Below, one piece after another: positions 1 to 12,131 of a DNA stretch of 64,000 nt. Every line of letters begins with the position of its first letter. Positions within the stretch are counted from its first letter, which is position 1. The DNA is taken from the NCBI GenBank assembly GCA_918026815.1, contig CAKJVC010000150.1, positions 1,612,001 to 1,676,000 on the forward strand, in the 5' to 3' direction. A program made the position numbers and the translations under genes. The stretch comes from Chalara sp. BL73. Its lineage: Eukaryota; Ascomycota; Leotiomycetes; Helotiales. The notes under the pieces are model-generated. The model made no database searches. It saw nothing but the letters and a program-made list of their open reading frames with translations, and was not told where the DNA came from.

Positions 1-1060
1 AATTATAAAAACCAGCGACACTCAATTCGACTTCTACTGTAGAACATATACATATACATATATATGTGCTGAACACCTTCTATTTGACCTTTGTTGTAAA
101 GCGCAATTCCTCCTGACAGCCCTGTCATCCAGCTAGGCAGAAACACCGTTCTTCTGACAAAGTTGCACAAGGTACGTCCTCCACGGTGCCGAATCTGGTG
201 CGAGATAATAACTCAATAGTGGAGCGCGAACATTATCACTAATTTATAACCAGCCCCGAATGTTGAGACCAGTAGCGACAAATTTCTCATTTTCTTTCCA
301 TGACATCACGCTTGTTGGTCTACTTTTGACCCGTTTGTGCTGTACGGGAGGGTGCAAAGTGCAAAATATTTTGTATTCCCGTCTGTTAAGCGTGACAATA
401 TATGCGTAGTTGTAAGTGGCAGGATTAGAAGTACGCATCCAGAGCACCCTGTGTTGGAAGAGAGGTGTGGGGAGCGCTATACATAGTCCCGCTTGTCCCA
501 CACTTCAGCAGAGTTACGCCACAGGCCGCCGCACGAGCCAATTTAGCCCCGCCCAATTGACGCTTCAGAGATTTCTCGCCCATCACAGCTGTCTCGAGCT
601 TACACGACATCATAGACTTACACGGTTGCACTGGATATGAACAACGTTAATTTGAGCAGCAACTACTAAACCAATACTTGGTCAGATTGTAGTTCAAAGC
701 ATCGGGAATGGCCCTTGCCCGTCAGCTTGCACTTTTGAGCAACGCGGCATGCTGCAATTTGTTTCCGCTTGCCATGTTGAGCTGATGGGAAGATTTGGTA
801 AGACGCATAGTTGAGATCGTCGACGAATGGGCCGCCAAGCGGATAGGAGTTTTGCGCAACGCCTGCAAAAGTTGGGGAGCGCTGGAGGTGGGGTGGTCAT
901 CCTGGTCAGGAGGCTAGCGCGCCTTGCTTGATCCGCCAATGGCCAACAGGCGCATGCAGACGGCACACAATCCCATTGCCTGCCGCCCGATAATTGTACT
1001 TTTGTGCCGCCTACAATTGTACTTTTGTACCGCCTTTCCATCATCGTTTCTTTCCGCCTC
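1..1060. other. intergenic, no gene recognised
   Basis: Short open frames on both strands overlap each other and lack recognisable domains, plausible introns or a coherent start context. A short AT alternation lies near 45-65. I see no RNA gene or mobile element here. Confidence 0.5.
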
Positions 1061-1074
1061 AATTAGGTCGTCAT

Positions 1075-1084
1075 GTATAAATAC
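1075..1084 (+). promoter_or_regulatory. TATA-like box upstream of the Clr5/ankyrin gene
   Basis: A TATAAATA-type element lies about 140 nt before the ATG at 1221, suitable for a core promoter with a leader of about 110 nt. This is judged by sequence only. Confidence 0.4.
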
Positions 1085-1220
1085 AGGCCTCTGAATCTGG
1101 TCGGCACGCCAGCAAATCTACTTATCACTCTCTGCAAGCTCCCTTGACTTTGGAGGGCTATATAGAAAACACCGTCGTTGCAATCAAAACCAACACTTCC
1201 AGAGGTGGTCGACGCCAGCC

Positions 1221-4200
1221 ATGGACTATCCGCCACCAGGCAGCGAGTTTCTGCCTGAGGGGCATAGTTGGCTTCCACCACCACTTCCAAACTACGGACC
1301 TCCAACAACTGAACATTCGCAATGGCGGCCGCTCCTCTCTTACGACCAACTCAGACATGTTCACGGTCCCACGGTGCAAGCCTACGGCGACATCGCTGTC
1401 GATTACAACAATGGCTTCGCCGCTAGCCAAATATTGCTCTCAGTTAGTCCGAACGCAAACGATATGGTCGCACAGTCGCAGCAGCTCGCGATTTCCAACG
1501 GCACTAGCAATATAGATGTACAACCAATAACTCTGCAGCCTAATTCACGAAAGCGAAAAGCCCCAACGTTGCGTGCCGACGATTGGGAACCTGTCAAGGC
1601 CCGTATTATCGAGCTACACATTGACCAGAAGCGCCCGCTTCCCGAAGTAAAGGAGGTGGTGGAACATGAGTTCAAGTCGATTGGTTTTACAGCAACGTGA
1701 GTCTTCCGCAATGGTGCATTATGGATTTGACTTACTATTGAAGGATTCGACAATATAGGACGCGCTTGAGCCAATGGGGCCGGGACAAGAATGTCAAGCC
1801 GAACGAGATGAAGGCGATAGTGAGAAAGCGACAACAGCGGAAGCTTGCGGAGACGCACAGAAGGGGGCTCGTCTTTCAAGTACGAGGAAGCGTGGTGGAA
1901 CCGGAGAAGATTGACAGATGGATGAAGCGGAATAACATCCCCGAGGACGTGGTATATGTCCCAAGTCCGGCCGCAGGTAAGGGAGCTCGCAACAATACCC
2001 TTCCAGCAGAGTTCTCACTAACGTGATCAGCTACCCCTGCGGCGCTCAGTGCTTGGACCATCTCTGAGCGGGGTTCTCCAGCTCCTAGCCCTACTGTTTT
2101 TGGAGGAGGTATGGAGCTGTTCCCAACGACCTTCTTAACTCAAGATACGACGATGAGAACATTAGAAGAGGCATCCTCTATGCCACTCGGGTGGGCAACC
2201 ACATACAGATTCATGTTTCAAGGCCTTCCTTGGTTCCAATTTCACTCACTGCTCTTCAGTTTCGGTACGTTGGCTCCGACCCTTGTTGTAAATCGACTAA
2301 CCAATACATGCTCTAGATAACTCAGCATTTGCAAATAGCCCAACACGAGATGTTCTGAAAGCTCGGGTTCCAGACCACCCTGTTCAAAAGGACAACGGGC
2401 TTAACTTGAAGAACAGACCAGAAAGCATAGATATCATTACTACTGTTCGCAAGCAACGAGGAGGCAGTTTCAACTTGGAAGAAGCCATGCCTGAGTGCTT
2501 CCAGATCCATGTTTCACACGGCTCCCAGATGCAGAGCACTCTATTGGCCCACTCTTCTACCATCCAACTGGCTGAGACTGGTTTATTCCTGGCTGCCAAC
2601 AACCTATTGAATGGCTCGGGTTTGGTAGGCTTGGTCGAAAAGACTCTCGACACAGATGATGATCAGTTCTTCGAGCAACTTTTCAAGTTGCAGTCATCCA
2701 CTGTTCAGTCATTCACTTGTAGGTTACTAGAAAGCCTCTCATCAAGAGGATCCTGGTCTGATACTAGTGGACTGCTGTGGCGTCTCGTGCGCTGTGGCCT
2801 TGATCGTAGCATTATAGCTGGGCCGACTGGTGGGCGGTGTCTTCAACTGGCCATCTGGAACCAGAATTCTTCGCTCGCATTAGCTCTCATCAAGAATGGC
2901 GTTCAACAAGACCCAAAACTTGGTTCGAAAGAGCCATTCAACCAGACCCCAATCAAGCTAGCAGAATTGCGAAAACAAGGGGATGTTCTTGACGCTCTTC
3001 TTGGATGGCCTAGCGACCGCCCAAAACCTCCTCCACCTCAACCAGTCCGTCTAGAGAGGACCGAAGGAGAAGTTGCGCTAGAGAAAGCGATCGAAGTAAA
3101 CGACATTGAGAAAATTTGCTCGTTGCTGATCGATGGCTTGGATATCGATAGTGCTCGTACTTGCTGGGATGAACCACTCCTAGAATGGACTTTCTTCAAA
3201 AATCGAACGTGTTACGACATAATTTTGCCATATAGTCGAGCCTCGGATCAATTGTGGACCGTACCAGGGATCATTTCCGCCGCCATCACCAGTGAAAAGC
3301 TCGAAGTCTATCTCCACGGTAGGATAGGCAAGGGAAATGGTGAAATCGAGGACGAAGAGGAACATGGCGAATACGAGATTACGCGATACGATGTACTTCA
3401 ACGCTCCGTAGAGCTTGCGATAGCTAACGACAGGATACACGAGGTCCAAACTATTCTTAGTTTGGAATGGGTGCGAGACTATCTGGATTTGGAAGACCTT
3501 CTTCTAGGAGCAGCATACGCCTGGGATTTGGACGTCATGGCCAAATTGGTAGCCTATGGTGCCGATGTCTGGATTCTAGACGAAGTTGACGGCGGAATTA
3601 TGAATGAGTGTTTGACCGACGTTTTAGTCGATGGTGTCCAGACGGGATGCCTGCAAAAGCTCTTGGAGATTAGATGGTTCTCGCTCAAGGATATTTTCGA
3701 GGAGATCCTCCAGCTGGATATGGAGAGCGTTACATGTTTGGATGTGGTTGGCAACACGCAGATTCTGATCGACCATGGCCTTGATCTTAACTCTGCCATA
3801 TGGCCGAAGGAATTTAATAGATGGTGCACGCCGCTCCAACTAGCTGTGAGCTGGCATTCATTAGAGGTGGTAAGGTGTTTGGTTGATGCTGGAGCAGAAA
3901 TCAATAACATCCCTGAGGAGTGCTCTTATACAACTCTCGGCGAAGCAGTGAGATTAGGACATCTAGAGATTACTCAGTATCTAATACGAGAGGGTGCTGA
4001 TGTGGAGGAGTTTGCCAACAACCAGGACATAACTCTGGTAGAACTTGCCGTTGATTGTTGGGAATACGATGTATTCGAGATTTTACTGGAAAACGGAGTG
4101 AGTATCAACGGTCCAATTCACAGAAAACAGACAAGCAACTGGAACACAGCTCTGACTAGAGCCATTTTGGACTCTAAAGGCCACGATATAATATATCGCG

Positions 4201-4898
4201 CACTGGATGCTGGAGCGGACATCAATCAGATGGGAGGAGGGAAAGGCGCACGAACACCCCTGCAAGCGGCGGCTCAAAAGGGCGAAATCAACATCGTCAG
4301 GGAGCTCCTGAGGAGAGGAGCTTGCATCAATGCACCAGCGGCACCAGACCACGGACGGACGGCTTTACAAGCAGCATGTGAGGGCGGCAGAAGCTCCGAA
4401 GAGATGATTTCGCTGCTTCTTGAGGAGGACGCTGACGTTTTGGCGCCTCCAGCACACAGATATGGCCGAACTGCACTTCAAGCACTCTGCTGCAGCGAGA
4501 ACCCGAGTTCGGAGTTGGTGGCATTTTTTATCGACCGTGGCGTTGATATCAATGCCCCTGCTGCTGACCGCGGAGGACTGACAGCACTCCAGGGCGCTGC
4601 ATTGATGGGGAATATTAAGATCGCCATTCTCTTAATAGAGAAGGGCGCAAATGTAAACGCACCGCCGTCTCGGCGAAAGGGCCGAATGGCTCTAGATGGT
4701 GCAGCGGAATATGGACGTCTTGATACTGTGCAGCTTCTTTTGACGTTAGGGGCAACATGCACGGTGCCGGGGGGCTCTGGATATGATAGTGCTGTGAAAT
4801 TTGCGGAGGATAACGGTCATTTTGCGGTTGCAGATATGTTGCGAAGTCACAATAGGCAGTCTGAGGGTGAGTTTTTTGATGTTAACATGTGTTGGTAA
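1221..4898 (+). CDS. Clr5-domain protein with C-terminal ankyrin repeats
   Basis: Four exons fit: 1221-1696, 1759-1976, 2031-2264 and 2317-4898 (1169 aa). All three introns have GT-AG ends and matching phase; the second and third carry CTAAC-like branch sites. Residues about 119-185 form a Clr5 domain: the conserved W122, the LPEV stretch and the FTATTRLSQWG core are visible, and the core is only restored by splicing intron 1. Roughly residues 780-1150 hold degenerate to good ankyrin repeats (motifs such as RTALQAACEGG and LTALQGAALMG). Clr5 is named after a fission yeast silencing factor and in Pezizomycotina is often fused to ankyrin or TPR tails; the molecular role of such fusions is unknown. 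After the TAA at 4896 the same frame stays open for 24 codons (to about 4972), so the end may be a recent nonsense change. Confidence 0.85.
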
Positions 4899-7800
4899 GG
4901 GCATGTTAGTCAGTATAGTGAGTTGACTAAGGAGGTCCGGGAGAGGAAGAAGGCAATTATGGATAGTATGTGAGTAGGCATATTTGGACGACGCATGGGA
5001 TATTCGCGGTCAATGGGGTTGCGGTGGATGTGCTGGCAGCTGTAAGACCCGTTCGGTAGTCTTAATAGCCATGTCTAATACCGTATGAATTATCTCAGCA
5101 AAAGTCAGTCCGAAGTGCGAACGGCATATTGAAAAAGCAGTGTCTGAACGAGGTGCAAGTGTAAATGCTGAAGGCTCGCAAAGGAGTGCTCGGGCCGGAG
5201 CATCCACCCGCCAACCAGGATGTACAATCTTGCATTTTTATGTAGAGAATTTATTATGGCAGATGAATGTTACAAAGCTACAGGGTGAATATGTGCAGCT
5301 ACACAAGCAAGTGTCAGTCATCCTAATTTCCTCTTTTCGTCTTCTGAGCTGGTTACATAGCGGGCAGAATTGATGGAAAACTTGGCGACAGAGCATCCCT
5401 TGACCTCATCGAGAACGCAGCCGAGAGCGTGCACGGCCTTCTTCAGACGGCCGCACGGGAAATCCGTATTGGTCATGAATATTTGAAAGCTTTGGTCAAA
5501 GGCGAAGCTCAGACAGGAGATGCTAACAGTAGTGACCGGGTAGGGGGTGCGGCGGAGGCTTCGCACAAGTATGGGCATGCTGAAGCGGAGAAGGAGGGGG
5601 CGGCGCTCATTGGGAACAAGCATGGCGGGAAAGACTTTTGGGGCGGTTGTTTACGGTTACCATTTATTATTGTTCAGCCACGGCTTCAATTGCTGTCATT
5701 GATAACGATCCACGTTAGCTAGAATACAACTAGTGGCAAGTAGCAGCTTTTGATTGGAAGAACATCAAATTCATATAAGGCTGGTAGTTTGGTGGATTTG
5801 AGGCTCAGTTTTGCGCCAAGTCAATGCACAAGCTTTTATATTGCGCACTTCCGTTGCAAAAACGCTTCTGTGAGCATGCTTCATTCGTCGACAACCAACT
5901 TCTAAAGATTACCCCAAACCTTGCAGAATCGCAACATGTACAGCCTCGTGATATGGCCTTCAGTAAGTCATTCATTGCCGCGCAGACGGCTAAAGCTGTC
6001 GGTTGCAGTCGCCGTTCGATCAGGGTAATCCGCTCAAACTCTCACTATTTTGGAACTACGAAAGCTTTTTTGAGCAGTGTCAGACGAAAACGGGGCATTA
6101 CATAGCCGACGCTAGATGCACTATGTGAGCACTTGCTCGAGAAGTCCGGTCTCGCTCAAAACGAGATAGTGGTCTTCCTATAAGTCGAGTTCGAGGTGCC
6201 TGTGACGACTGATAACATAAGGAGAGAATTAGCTTCGATATTTGGACCAAGAATGTCATTCATAGAGCGGCAAAGGGTCAAAATGCTGGTCTACGTGACA
6301 TTTCACCTGCATCAGTAGCTAGCGTTCCGTTCGTCTCACCTGGCGTATGTTGATGAATCTAGTTGCGACAAGCGGATTGGGCTCCGGTGCGACTGGATGG
6401 TCCCTCATGTGCGACCGCAACCAAAATAGCCGACTTCTGGCGCGAGAAAAGATACCAGACACTGCCAGCATATACACAAGATGATGTCGCACGGGTGTTC
6501 CGGGCATCTATAGACTGCGCCTTTTCTTTTTGAGGACTCCATTGACTAATTGCCGCGTGCTTCCGGTAGATGAGCCGAATCGAAGTGGGTGCTTGTCATG
6601 GATAATATGTCCTTCCATCACACAGAGCGGATCGAACAGATGTATTTAGTATAACGCTAGGGTAAATTTGATGTATTCGTCCGCATGCTCACCGGCTCCG
6701 AATCCAATTGGAGAGCTCTTTGCTGAATTGAAAGCTTCATGAAGCGGAGCTTATGAGAAGAATCCCAGGGTCACTTGTTCGGACCGCTTGCCTTTGGAGC
6801 CATGCCACAGACCGCCGCACGAGCCTTATGCCCCTGCCCAGAGGGTCTCCGACATCGCAAACGCTGGGATGACACGCATATGAGGGCGTGCATTTACCAA
6901 AGTACACTTTCTGTCTCTCCACACCATATTATTCCACCAGAGCTAGCAGCGACCTGCCCGGAGAACACCGCCATTTTGCCGTATGCGGACTGGGTCCCAA
7001 GCCGGTCCTTCTCCTTAGTTTAGTATTTTGTATTGAAGCACCTACAAACTGCCTTTCCAGGCTCATAGGATCGTATTCGTGACAGGATCCATATAGTCTT
7101 TTGTTCCTACAGCGCCAAGTTAATGGGATTATTGTGTCCACGACGGCCACCGTTTTGATAATCTTGATAAGACATGAAATATCTGATATAATCAGTGAAT
7201 ATGTCACGGGGAATGCGAGTAGACGAGGCTTGCTTAGCATTCCTTATATAGCTAGGTACGCTTGGCGCGCGTTCTAGCTGTACGGGACCTGAGCGTTCCC
7301 TTCCTTTTGTATTCTACAAGCGTGTATTCTACAACAGTATTATATCACTTCGCTCACCCGATTGACTATTCTATGGCTCCGGTTTACTCCGTGATAGCTG
7401 AAAAGTAAAGGAGCTTCTTCTGCTCTGGCGGAAGCGGCTGTAGTTTCAGCGAGTAGATCTCTGCGAGTGGTTTTTGACGCGTCGTTGCACAAATTACTAG
7501 AGATCTATATGCTACAGGCATCACCAATATTCCTCCTGGTTATTACTGTGTATTTCCACGTTCTATCAATTGATTCAGGCTCCACTAAATCTCCCTCACG
7601 TGACCTAACATACCAACACTTATTGTATCTAGCCCACTGAATACTACTGTTGTTGTTGCTCTCAAGACTATATCACACCGCCTCCGAACCTCACATCTTG
7701 TGTAATCTTTAATTATTCGATCTAACTCACCGAGTTCCCAATCCGGATTTTAAAATCTCGGTGTGGCTCTGGTATACCTAGGTAGAAGTAGCTCAAGATA

Positions 7801-9330
7801 TTAAATCTTAATTGCGCTTACAGATGAAAGTAAGCGCCACGTTGTCAGGCTTGGTTTGTAACACTGCATTTCGGGACTCGCGGCCCATTACTAGTGATTG
7901 AGCAGTAGTTAAACATTGCTGTAACACCGCTGGACAAGAACCTGTAGCAGAGGTGTGCATACCTTTTAATGTAATCAAGCAAAATTTATCTATATTTTCC
8001 GTAGGAATATTTTGCATTTTCCTGCCGTAGCTGCGTCGAAAATGTCTCTTCCAACGCTCGACTCTTCCCTAAGTGTAGTAGCGATAATTGCGAGACTGTT
8101 CACTGAAATCGACTTATGACTAAAGACCATAAATTTAGCCAGGATCCAGATAGTGCATCACACAGGTTTATAGTCTGCCGACTATTAATAACGGACCCAT
8201 ATCGGAGATACTGCCACAATTGGTGCATCTCATCGGCCCTGTGCTCGTTCCGGGGGATAGTGCCCGCTTTTGACAACCCTAGATAGTGGTCAGAAGTGAG
8301 GGCCAGGGTTCTCCCCGGTTATTTGGTGGCTATACGGCGGTGTAGTATATGAATGATACCCCTCCTTGATAATCCCCCACCTCTGCTCCTACCATCGGGA
8401 ACACTATGTGTGTAGGGTATCCAAGCCCTACTTGGCCTGGTAGCCTTGTAGCGTTGTCTGTGGCTTGTTTGTTGTAATTGCTTGCTTCGTTTCATGCCAG
8501 CCAAGCTATGTTTGCTAGAGGGCGGGTACTGGTAAGGCAAGGTCGTGGTTGTTTCATCAGAAAAACAATCAAAGGCTACCAACTGCATCTTCCGTTTGTA
8601 TTTGTCAGAAGAGGTTGCAGCCAAGAAGGTTAAATATCCCAACCACCAATAGCATCCTAGCATCCATGCATCTTGTTTCTTTCCAAAGTTCCACAAGGCT
8701 TACGCTGAAAAGCATCGCCACCCCTGATTTGGAAACGAGACTTTGGACAGTCATGAACGCCGAGTACATAGACATGTGTGATACACAGCGTTAGTAGTGA
8801 TCCCCAGTGTTATGGTCCACCTAGTCCCAAGAACTATTTGGATAGAAGATCCGATCTGGGTTGGGTTATCTAGATAGAAGTAGGAGGTCTCGTAGTCCAA
8901 TAAGATCCCAACTACTAAGCATTGGAATACTATTTGAAGTTGAGCCGAAAGCTTTGCTACAGAGGAAACGCCATCTACTTATGTTGAGCTTCGTAGAGTT
9001 GGATCATAGCCGCTAGGCATGATCCATCACGTGACCTCTCCACTGAGGGCTCTCTATGTAAGCCATCTTACCCAGTCCCACACCCTTAGGTAGTACGTGC
9101 TTGTTACCTACGCGCAACACCGGGCCTCGCCTTTGCAGGGAAGGTATAATGATATGTTTGGCTTGTACACTCGAGAACAAAGACAACAGTTTTGATGCAA
9201 CCAGAACGCATCTATGTGGCACATACATAGGGATAGGATTCGAAATCTTAGCTTCTGAGTAGACATTGTACATTTGGATAGAGTGCCACCCTAAATACCA
9301 GTGATCTTCACTCATCTCTAGCGGTCTAGA
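4899..9330. other. long stretch without a recognised gene
   Basis: Around 5125-5215 one frame reads like half an ankyrin repeat (ERGASVNAEG), probably debris of a neighbour of the Clr5/ankyrin gene. A frame at about 5372-5650 is open and hydrophilic but matches nothing I know. Around 7010-7084 there is a tail of LTR family 1. The rest (5.7-9.3 kb) shows only short overlapping open frames. No tRNA was recognised. Confidence 0.45.
7010..7084 (+). repeat. 3' fragment of LTR-like family 1
   Basis: The block beginning TCCTTAGTTTAGTATTTT and ending TTCGTGACA recurs at 38805-38874 and, more diverged, at 25605-25678. Only the 3' part is recognisable here. The short CGTGACA end matches other solo LTRs in this window. 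Confidence 0.6.
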
Positions 9331-9331
9331 A

Positions 9332-11833
9332 ATGGCTCCATACACATATGCGAAGCTCGACGATGAAATGAAAGAGATTCGATTATTGAGACTTCTGCCA
9401 GGGCTATATCATGATGAACCCATTCGCTTGACAATCACGCATGAACCTTTTTTTGTCAACAGTAAGCAACGCCAATCGACTACACTGACGGATGAGATTC
9501 ATGCTAGTCTCCCAACAGGTTGGAGAGCTTACGAAACTCCTGAAGGCCGCATCTTATATCTCGATCATAGAAAGAGCGGTCTCTTACGTACAGCATGGAA
9601 TCACCCAGATCCCCACTTTCGTGTACAATCTGCTCATTTTAGTGAGCACTCCGACACCACTTTGAGATTTGAGGCGCTTTCTTATACCTGGGAATCCACC
9701 GACAATCCCGAGATTGCGTACGTGTATAACAGTTCGGTGCCGCTAGCTGGTACTGTCGATCTGTCTTTATACTCTCACACAACTTTGGAAGTACGCCAGA
9801 ACTTAGCCTCTGCACTTCGAAGACTCCGATATAAAGAAGAAGTGCGCACTTTGTGGATTGACTCCTTGTGTATCAATCAGGAAGATCTTGGTGAACGCAG
9901 CGCGCAAGTATCACGTATGAACGTCATTTATAGTCATGCCACTCGAGTAGTGGTATGGCTTGGCCCCGAGGATAACAGGCTGGCCATGTCTACTCTTGAG
10001 CACCTTGGGGCCCAAATTGAAATAACACGAAATGACTGGTATCTACCAGCACCAGGAGCTGATGACGATACGTGGTGGGACGCAACACTTGACCTACCTT
10101 ACGACTCTCGAACATGGACATCAATATATACACTTATGAAGGCTTCCTGGTTTGGACGACTATGGGTTGTTCAGGAGATCCAACTAGCAAGCCCAGCCTC
10201 AATTTTGATTTCTGGGAAAGATGAAATTCCATGGTCTTTGTTTCGTAGAGCTATGGTATCAATTCGGTTCAAAGTAACTAACACGCCGTCTGACATGCGA
10301 AGTCGACTTTCGAAAATTTTTTCCCTCTGCCTATATAGAGTAGAAGTGAGTCTTCCAAATCTACTCTGCATGACAGGCGACTTGGGTTGTTCTCTGCTAG
10401 TCGATAAAGTATTTGGAATACTAGGTCTTGCTCCTCCGATGATTGCTAGCATACTTCGTCCCAATTATTTTCTTTCTACAGAACAAGTCTATAAGAGTAC
10501 ATTTTTAGAATATTCTTTACTCGTGGAACGTCTTGACCTTCTTGGACTCTGCAACGCCAAACATCGGGTGAAGCATACACCTTCATGGGTTCCGAATTGG
10601 GGAGCTGCCCGCGACACTGTCGAATTATTACGACTACATGTTTTTAGCAGTGGCTTTTCCTCTGCTCATTTCACGTATACAGCTCCGGATGTCCTGGAAG
10701 TCGCCGCCGTCCAAAATGCAACAGTTTGCTCCGTTCATTCTTTCTGCATTGAAACTGAATTTGACTTGTTCCGACTTATCCAGAGTAAGTTAACTGAGAT
10801 ATATAGAGAGTAGCTTCTAAATGCTTGAACTCCTTTCTCTGAACACTTTCGTTGGTGGAAAGAACTGACGTAGTTGGTATATAGACGTAGGTTTGTCGAA
10901 ACTTCAAAGCGAAATCTACGTTACAGGAGAAGCATTGTTGGATGTTTACGCTATCATATTTGCTAAGGGATGGCTAAAAGAGCGATTCGAGGCAGATTTT
11001 ATGATTGGTATTTTAGGTATCGAAGAACTTAAAAATCTGATCCTCAAGGCAGCTCTGCGCAGTCCGGTTGACGCCAAGATTAAGACCCAATTGAAGCTAG
11101 TGATGAAACATATAGTAGGACACAAGTTATTTCATACCAAAGAAGGTTATATAGGGTTGGGCCCTGATATCATAGAACCTGGTGCGCCTGCTTCCCAACG
11201 CAAGAAACCTTATATTGACTAATTATGAGAGCTAGGTGATATTGTTTGTACAGTTCTTGGATGTTGTAGTCCTCTAGTCTTACGGAAGAAGTTACATGAC
11301 AGAGCTCTGCGGGCTTTCGAAATTGTTGGCGAGTGTTATGTTCATGGTATGCTTACAGTTCAGATCAGATCACACCCGATTAGCTCATAATATGAGGCCG
11401 TTCGTCACTGGAACAAATGAAGTCCGGCGCTTTGGCGGCTGAGCAGCTAGAATTGATTGTATTAAAATAAGTACTGGATCATTTTAACTAACGTTGAGAG
11501 ACGCATGCAGGTCTTATGAATGGAGAATCTTTTCTGGGACCACTGCCCCCCTTCTGGGAGATCCGTATAAAAGATAATAAGAAGACATTTAGAGAACTTG
11601 TATTCTGGAATTCCCAGACCGAAGCATCCTCAGATCAAGATCCCCGAATATGCAGCTTACCATCAACTTCTGACTGGGAGAAGGTTGATGTGAAAAGAAC
11701 AACAGATGATCCTCAACTATTTTTCCCTCACAGAAATAAGATCACGAGAAAGATCATTAATTCGGATCCACGCATGAGTCTTGAAGCCTTGTTGGAGAGA
11801 GGAGCCAAGATAGAAACCGTCTGTCTTCATTAA
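9332..11833 (+). CDS. HET-domain protein with an internal WW module
   Basis: Four exons: 9332-10784, 10885-11181, 11236-11346 and 11511-11833 (727 aa). The introns restore the family's C-terminal motifs (GYIGLGPD, then a GDxVCxxLGC-like block, then GECYVHG). HET domains are death-inducing modules used in heterokaryon incompatibility. The HET core begins with FEALSYTW (113-120), followed by LWIDSLCINQ, VVVWLG and LWVVQEI. Between the usual N-terminal RLLRLLPG and the HET core lies a WW-like module (about 60-92): LPTGW, TPEGR, YLDH, then W89 and P92. WW domains bind proline-rich peptides, so a docking partner is possible. Intron 1 has two in-phase acceptors (10884 or 10890). A solo LTR starts 10 bp after the stop and may influence 3' end formation. 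There is no sign of decay. Confidence 0.85.
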
Positions 11834-11843
11834 AAAAGCGAAT

Positions 11844-12131
11844 TGTAATAACTCAAGCTGAATAGGAATCTCGATCCGTAGATCTAGGTAGAAGGACTCA
11901 GAGGTGTAAACAACTATCAATTGTCATAACTAAGAGAACAAGCTACAGACAGAAGAAGGGAGGGAAAGCAAGGCTCTATATACAGGAACTGACCGGAGGC
12001 CAGGATAAGCGAGCTTTGCGGTGCCCGGTGCTGTGCTCTGTCCGAGCTCTGGGGCATCCGGTGGTGAGCCCCGCCTGAGCTCTGGGGTATCCGGTGCTAT
12101 GCTCCAAGCGAAAAGGACTAGGGCTGTGACA
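11844..12131 (-). mobile_element. solo LTR, family 2 (copy B)
   Basis: It runs from TGTAATAACTC to CCGTGACA-like termini (TG...CA). Four further copies or fragments are at 26131-26370, 40879-41109, 57174-57328 and 57897-58172. In the sense orientation the order is TGTCACGGCC, a TATATA box, then GAGTTGTTACA. No flanking internal region or clear 5-bp target duplication is visible. Confidence 0.8.

Noticed and set aside
694..1062. 122-codon minus-strand frame upstream of the Clr5/ankyrin gene
   Set aside because: Basic, cysteine-scattered peptide without family features; overlaps the presumed promoter.
5824..6105. 93-codon plus-strand frame
   Set aside because: Composition unlike the real genes here and no recognisable motif.
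8319..8696. 125-codon minus-strand frame
   Set aside because: No domain, no splice or promoter support, and overlapping frames on the other strand.
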